Of a stretch of DNA of 64,000 bases, positions 60,740 through 64,000 are shown one piece after another. The DNA lies in assembly GCF_034057115.1 (NCBI RefSeq), contig NZ_CP139195.1:3100001-3164000 (forward strand), written 5' to 3'. A model generated the notes under the pieces. That model was not told where the DNA came from, ran no database searches, and saw only the letters and a list, made by a program, of their open reading frames with translations. Origin of the DNA: Pseudomonas sp. AN-1. Its GTDB lineage: Bacteria; Pseudomonadota; Gammaproteobacteria; Pseudomonadales; Pseudomonadaceae. The position numbers and the translations under genes were made by a program. Every line of letters starts with the position of its first letter. Positions within the stretch are counted from its first letter, which is position 1.

Positions 60740-60755
60740 TTGATGATTTGGTGAA
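60740..60755. promoter_or_regulatory. possible third activator site
   Basis: TTGATGATTTGGTGAA matches the XylR/DmpR upstream-site pattern TTGANCAANTGNTCAA at 10 of 13 fixed positions. It is about 165 bases before the predicted start, within the normal range. Confidence 0.45.
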
Positions 60756-60821
60756 TTCCCGGGCCCGCCAGCCGGCGCCAAACGCCGCCGCACGCCGCCC
60801 CGGGCGCCCGGCACGGAGAAA

Positions 60822-60837
60822 TTCAGCAAATGCTCAA
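60822..60837. promoter_or_regulatory. DmpR/XylR-type upstream activating site 1
   Basis: TTCAGCAAATGCTCAA matches TTGANCAANTGNTCAA at 12 of 13 fixed positions. It lies about 245 bases before the predicted meta-operon start and about 120 bases before the regulator ATG. Confidence 0.72.
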
Positions 60838-60849
60838 TTTCCGCATTCT

Positions 60850-60865
60850 TTGATCATCTGGTTGA
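60850..60865. promoter_or_regulatory. DmpR/XylR-type upstream activating site 2
   Basis: TTGATCATCTGGTTGA matches the pattern at 10 of 13 positions and is 28 bases from site 1, close to the tandem spacing of the Pu promoter. It also overlaps the likely promoter of the regulator gene, so autocontrol is possible. Confidence 0.6.
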
Positions 60866-60956
60866 TTTTTTCCCGGCAAGCCGTTTCCATGCAGCAATAG
60901 GCCGCCCACGCGCGCCACGCCTCCCCGCCACAACAACAAGCAAGGGGCCCACCCGA

Positions 60957-62660
<1,704 letters not shown>

Positions 62661-62672
62661 CGCCCGTCGCCC

Positions 62673-62688
62673 TGTTCCACGTGGAACA
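62673..62688. promoter_or_regulatory. parS site 3 (ParB-binding)
   Basis: TGTTCCACGTGGAACA, a perfect parS palindrome, directly adjoining the ald stop codon and 12 bases after the dmpR stop. Confidence 0.95.
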
Positions 62689-63813
62689 TCAGAGCAGGCG
62701 CAGCAGCACCTCCTCGGTCGGCACCAGGGGCAGCTGGTGGCTGGCCGCCACGCCGGGGTTGGTCAGCACGCCGGCGGCGACGTTGAGGCCGCGGCGCAGG
62801 TGCTCGTCCTCCTCCAGCGCGCGGCGCGTGCCCTTGTCGGCCAGGGCGACGACGCAGGGCAGGGTGGCGTTGTTCAGCGCCAGGGTCGCGGTGCGCGCCA
62901 CGCCGCCGGGCATGTTGGTCACGCAGTAGTGCACCACGCCGTCGACCACGTAGGTCGGATGGGCATGGGAGGTCGGCCGCGAGGTCTCGGCGCAGCCGCC
63001 CTGGTCGATGGCCACGTCGACCAGCACCGCGCCGGCCTTCATCTGCCGCACCATGCCGGCGCTGATCAGCTTGGGCGCCGCCGCGCCGGGGATCAGCACG
63101 CTGCCGATCACCAGGTCGGCCGCCTGCACCAGTTCGGACACCGCCGCGCGGGTCGAGTAGCGGGTGGCGATGCGATTGCCGTACAGGGCGTCGAGGCGGC
63201 GCAGGGTGTCCATGTTCTTGTCGAGGATGGTGACGTCGGCGCCCAGGCCGATGGCCATGGCGGCGGCCTGGCTGCCGACTACGCCGCCGCCGAGGATCAC
63301 CACCTTGCCCGCCGGCACGCCGGGCACTCCGCCGAGCAGCACGCCGCGCCCCCCCTTGGCCTTCTCCAGGCAGCTGGCACCGACCTGGATGGCCATGCGC
63401 CCGGCCACCTCGGACATCGGCGCCAGCAGCGGCAGGCGGCCCTGGGCATCGGTGACCGTCTCGTAGGCGATGCAGGTGGCTCCGCTGGCCAGCAGTTCGT
63501 CGGTCTGCGGCCGGTCGGCGGCCAGGTGCAGGTAGGTGAACAGGGTGTGCTGGCGGCCCAGGCGGGCGCGTTCGGAAGCCAGCGGCTCCTTGACCTTGAC
63601 GATCAGCTCGGCCTCGGCGAACACCTGCTCGGCGTCGGCGGCGATGTGCGCGCCGGCCTTCTCGTAGTCGGCGTCGCTGAAGCCGATCGCCGCACCGGCC
63701 TGGGTCTCCACCCACAGCTGGTGGCCGAGGGCGCGCAGCTCGGCCACCGATTGCGGGGTCAGGCCGACCCGATACTCGTGGTTCTTGATCTCCCTGGGTA
63801 CCCCGATGCGCAT
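62689..63813 (-). CDS. ald: alanine dehydrogenase
   Basis: 374 residues: [20 protein letters not shown] start with Arg15 of the pyruvate site, [10 protein letters not shown] (Lys), YLHLAADR (His), NAD loop [22 protein letters not shown] and [23 protein letters not shown]. It interconverts alanine and pyruvate with NAD. It converges on dmpR with a parS site between the stops. The pyruvate released by the meta pathway is a possible substrate, though no co-regulation is visible. Confidence 0.96.
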   Translation of the reverse strand: MRIGVPREIKNHEYRVGLTPQSVAELRALGHQLWVETQAGAAIGFSDADYEKAGAHIAADAEQVFAEAELIVKVKEPLASERARLGRQHTLFTYLHLAADRPQTDELLASGATCIAYETVTDAQGRLPLLAPMSEVAGRMAIQVGASCLEKAKGGRGVLLGGVPGVPAGKVVILGGGVVGSQAAAMAIGLGADVTILDKNMDTLRRLDALYGNRIATRYSTRAAVSELVQAADLVIGSVLIPGAAAPKLISAGMVRQMKAGAVLVDVAIDQGGCAETSRPTSHAHPTYVVDGVVHYCVTNMPGGVARTATLALNNATLPCVVALADKGTRRALEEDEHLRRGLNVAAGVLTNPGVAASHQLPLVPTEEVLLRLL

Positions 63814-63950
63814 GGCAGTTCTCCCTGCTGCTCTTGTGGTAGCTCTCAGCGTAGCAGCCGGGACTGTCCGTCGGCGGGCGACGCCGGGGGTTTTGACGAG
63901 GCGCTGCGGCTGCGGCCTAATGGCAAGCCAGCCGCCCACCGGGAACCGTC

Positions 63951-64000
63951 ATGTCCGAGCCGTCCACTGCCCAGCGCCCCAGCACCCTGCACCTGCCGCC
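63951..64000 (+). CDS. start of an unidentified gene (3' partial)
   Basis: ATG 63951 opens a frame (MSEPSTAQRPSTLHLPP) that runs off the window. A possible ribosome site (GGGAACC) precedes it. It is divergent from ald. Sixteen residues are too few to name a family; the LHLPP start resembles some RluA-type pseudouridine synthases, but that is a guess. Confidence 0.4.
   Translation, partial: MSEPSTAQRPSTLHLP

Overview
The window is very GC-rich, densely packed chromosomal DNA from a member of the Pseudomonadaceae (Pseudomonas or Azotobacter type). Three signs support this. The block aroE-hemF-qor-tsaC-dprA-lysM-def-fmt-rsmB-trkA-glyQ-glyS-gmhB-lptA has the gene order that flanks the replication origin in Pseudomonas aeruginosa. 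Three perfect copies of the ParB site TGTTCCACGTGGAACA lie between 43.9 and 62.7 kb. The proteins read as typical pseudomonad orthologues. I saw no rRNA, tRNA, insertion sequence, prophage or CRISPR array.

Layout. 1-2.2 kb: the end of a QueD/PTPS-family gene, a bacteriohemerythrin, a DUF2946-like protein and a hypothetical. 2.5-6.1 kb: a complete cytochrome bd oxidase operon (cydP-cydA-cydB-cydX-ybgE), with a duplicated palindromic repeat between cydB and cydX. 6.1-12.6 kb, opposite strand: a nine-gene N-type ATPase operon (atpDCQRBEFAG order) whose b subunit carries a delta-like C-terminus. 12.6-16.2 kb: a TAXI-type TRAP transporter with its DUF1850 partner, preceded by a sigma54 promoter and two tandem palindromes. 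16.5-18.0 kb: a small set of lower-GC genes. 18.1-24.8 kb: a DctD/DctB-like two-component pair overlapping a GcdR-like LysR regulator, divergent from gcdH and a class III CoA-transferase (glutarate catabolism). 24.9-29.9 kb: a DOPA-dioxygenase-like protein, a SulP transporter, aroE, hemF and qor. 30.0-48.6 kb: the origin-proximal housekeeping block, interrupted by a small ORF plus an AraC/GyrI regulator, trkH and a chemoreceptor. 48.7-52.8 kb: a PilT/PilU ATPase, an AlbA/RecG-like ATP-binding protein, a GNAT enzyme, a secreted hypothetical and an MreB-like fragment. 52.9-60.5 kb: the catechol meta-cleavage operon (ferredoxin to 4-oxalocrotonate tautomerase), divergent from a DmpR/XylR-family activator at 61-62.7 kb. 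Alanine dehydrogenase follows, and a gene start runs off the end.

How the genes fit together. Two sigma54 circuits can be read directly from the DNA. In the meta-cleavage system a DmpR-like activator faces a -24/-12 promoter with a consensus IHF site and distal XylR/DmpR-type upstream sites. It drives a complete route from catechol to pyruvate and acetyl-CoA, but no phenol hydroxylase genes are present. In the second, a DctB/DctD-like pair probably controls a TAXI-TRAP transporter, and the pair is translationally coupled to the glutarate regulator. This suggests a combined dicarboxylate or glutarate uptake and breakdown locus. The ParB sites and DnaA-box hairpins place the window near oriC, yet gyrB does not follow lptA as expected. 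The 48.7-64 kb part is therefore inserted or rearranged relative to P. aeruginosa.
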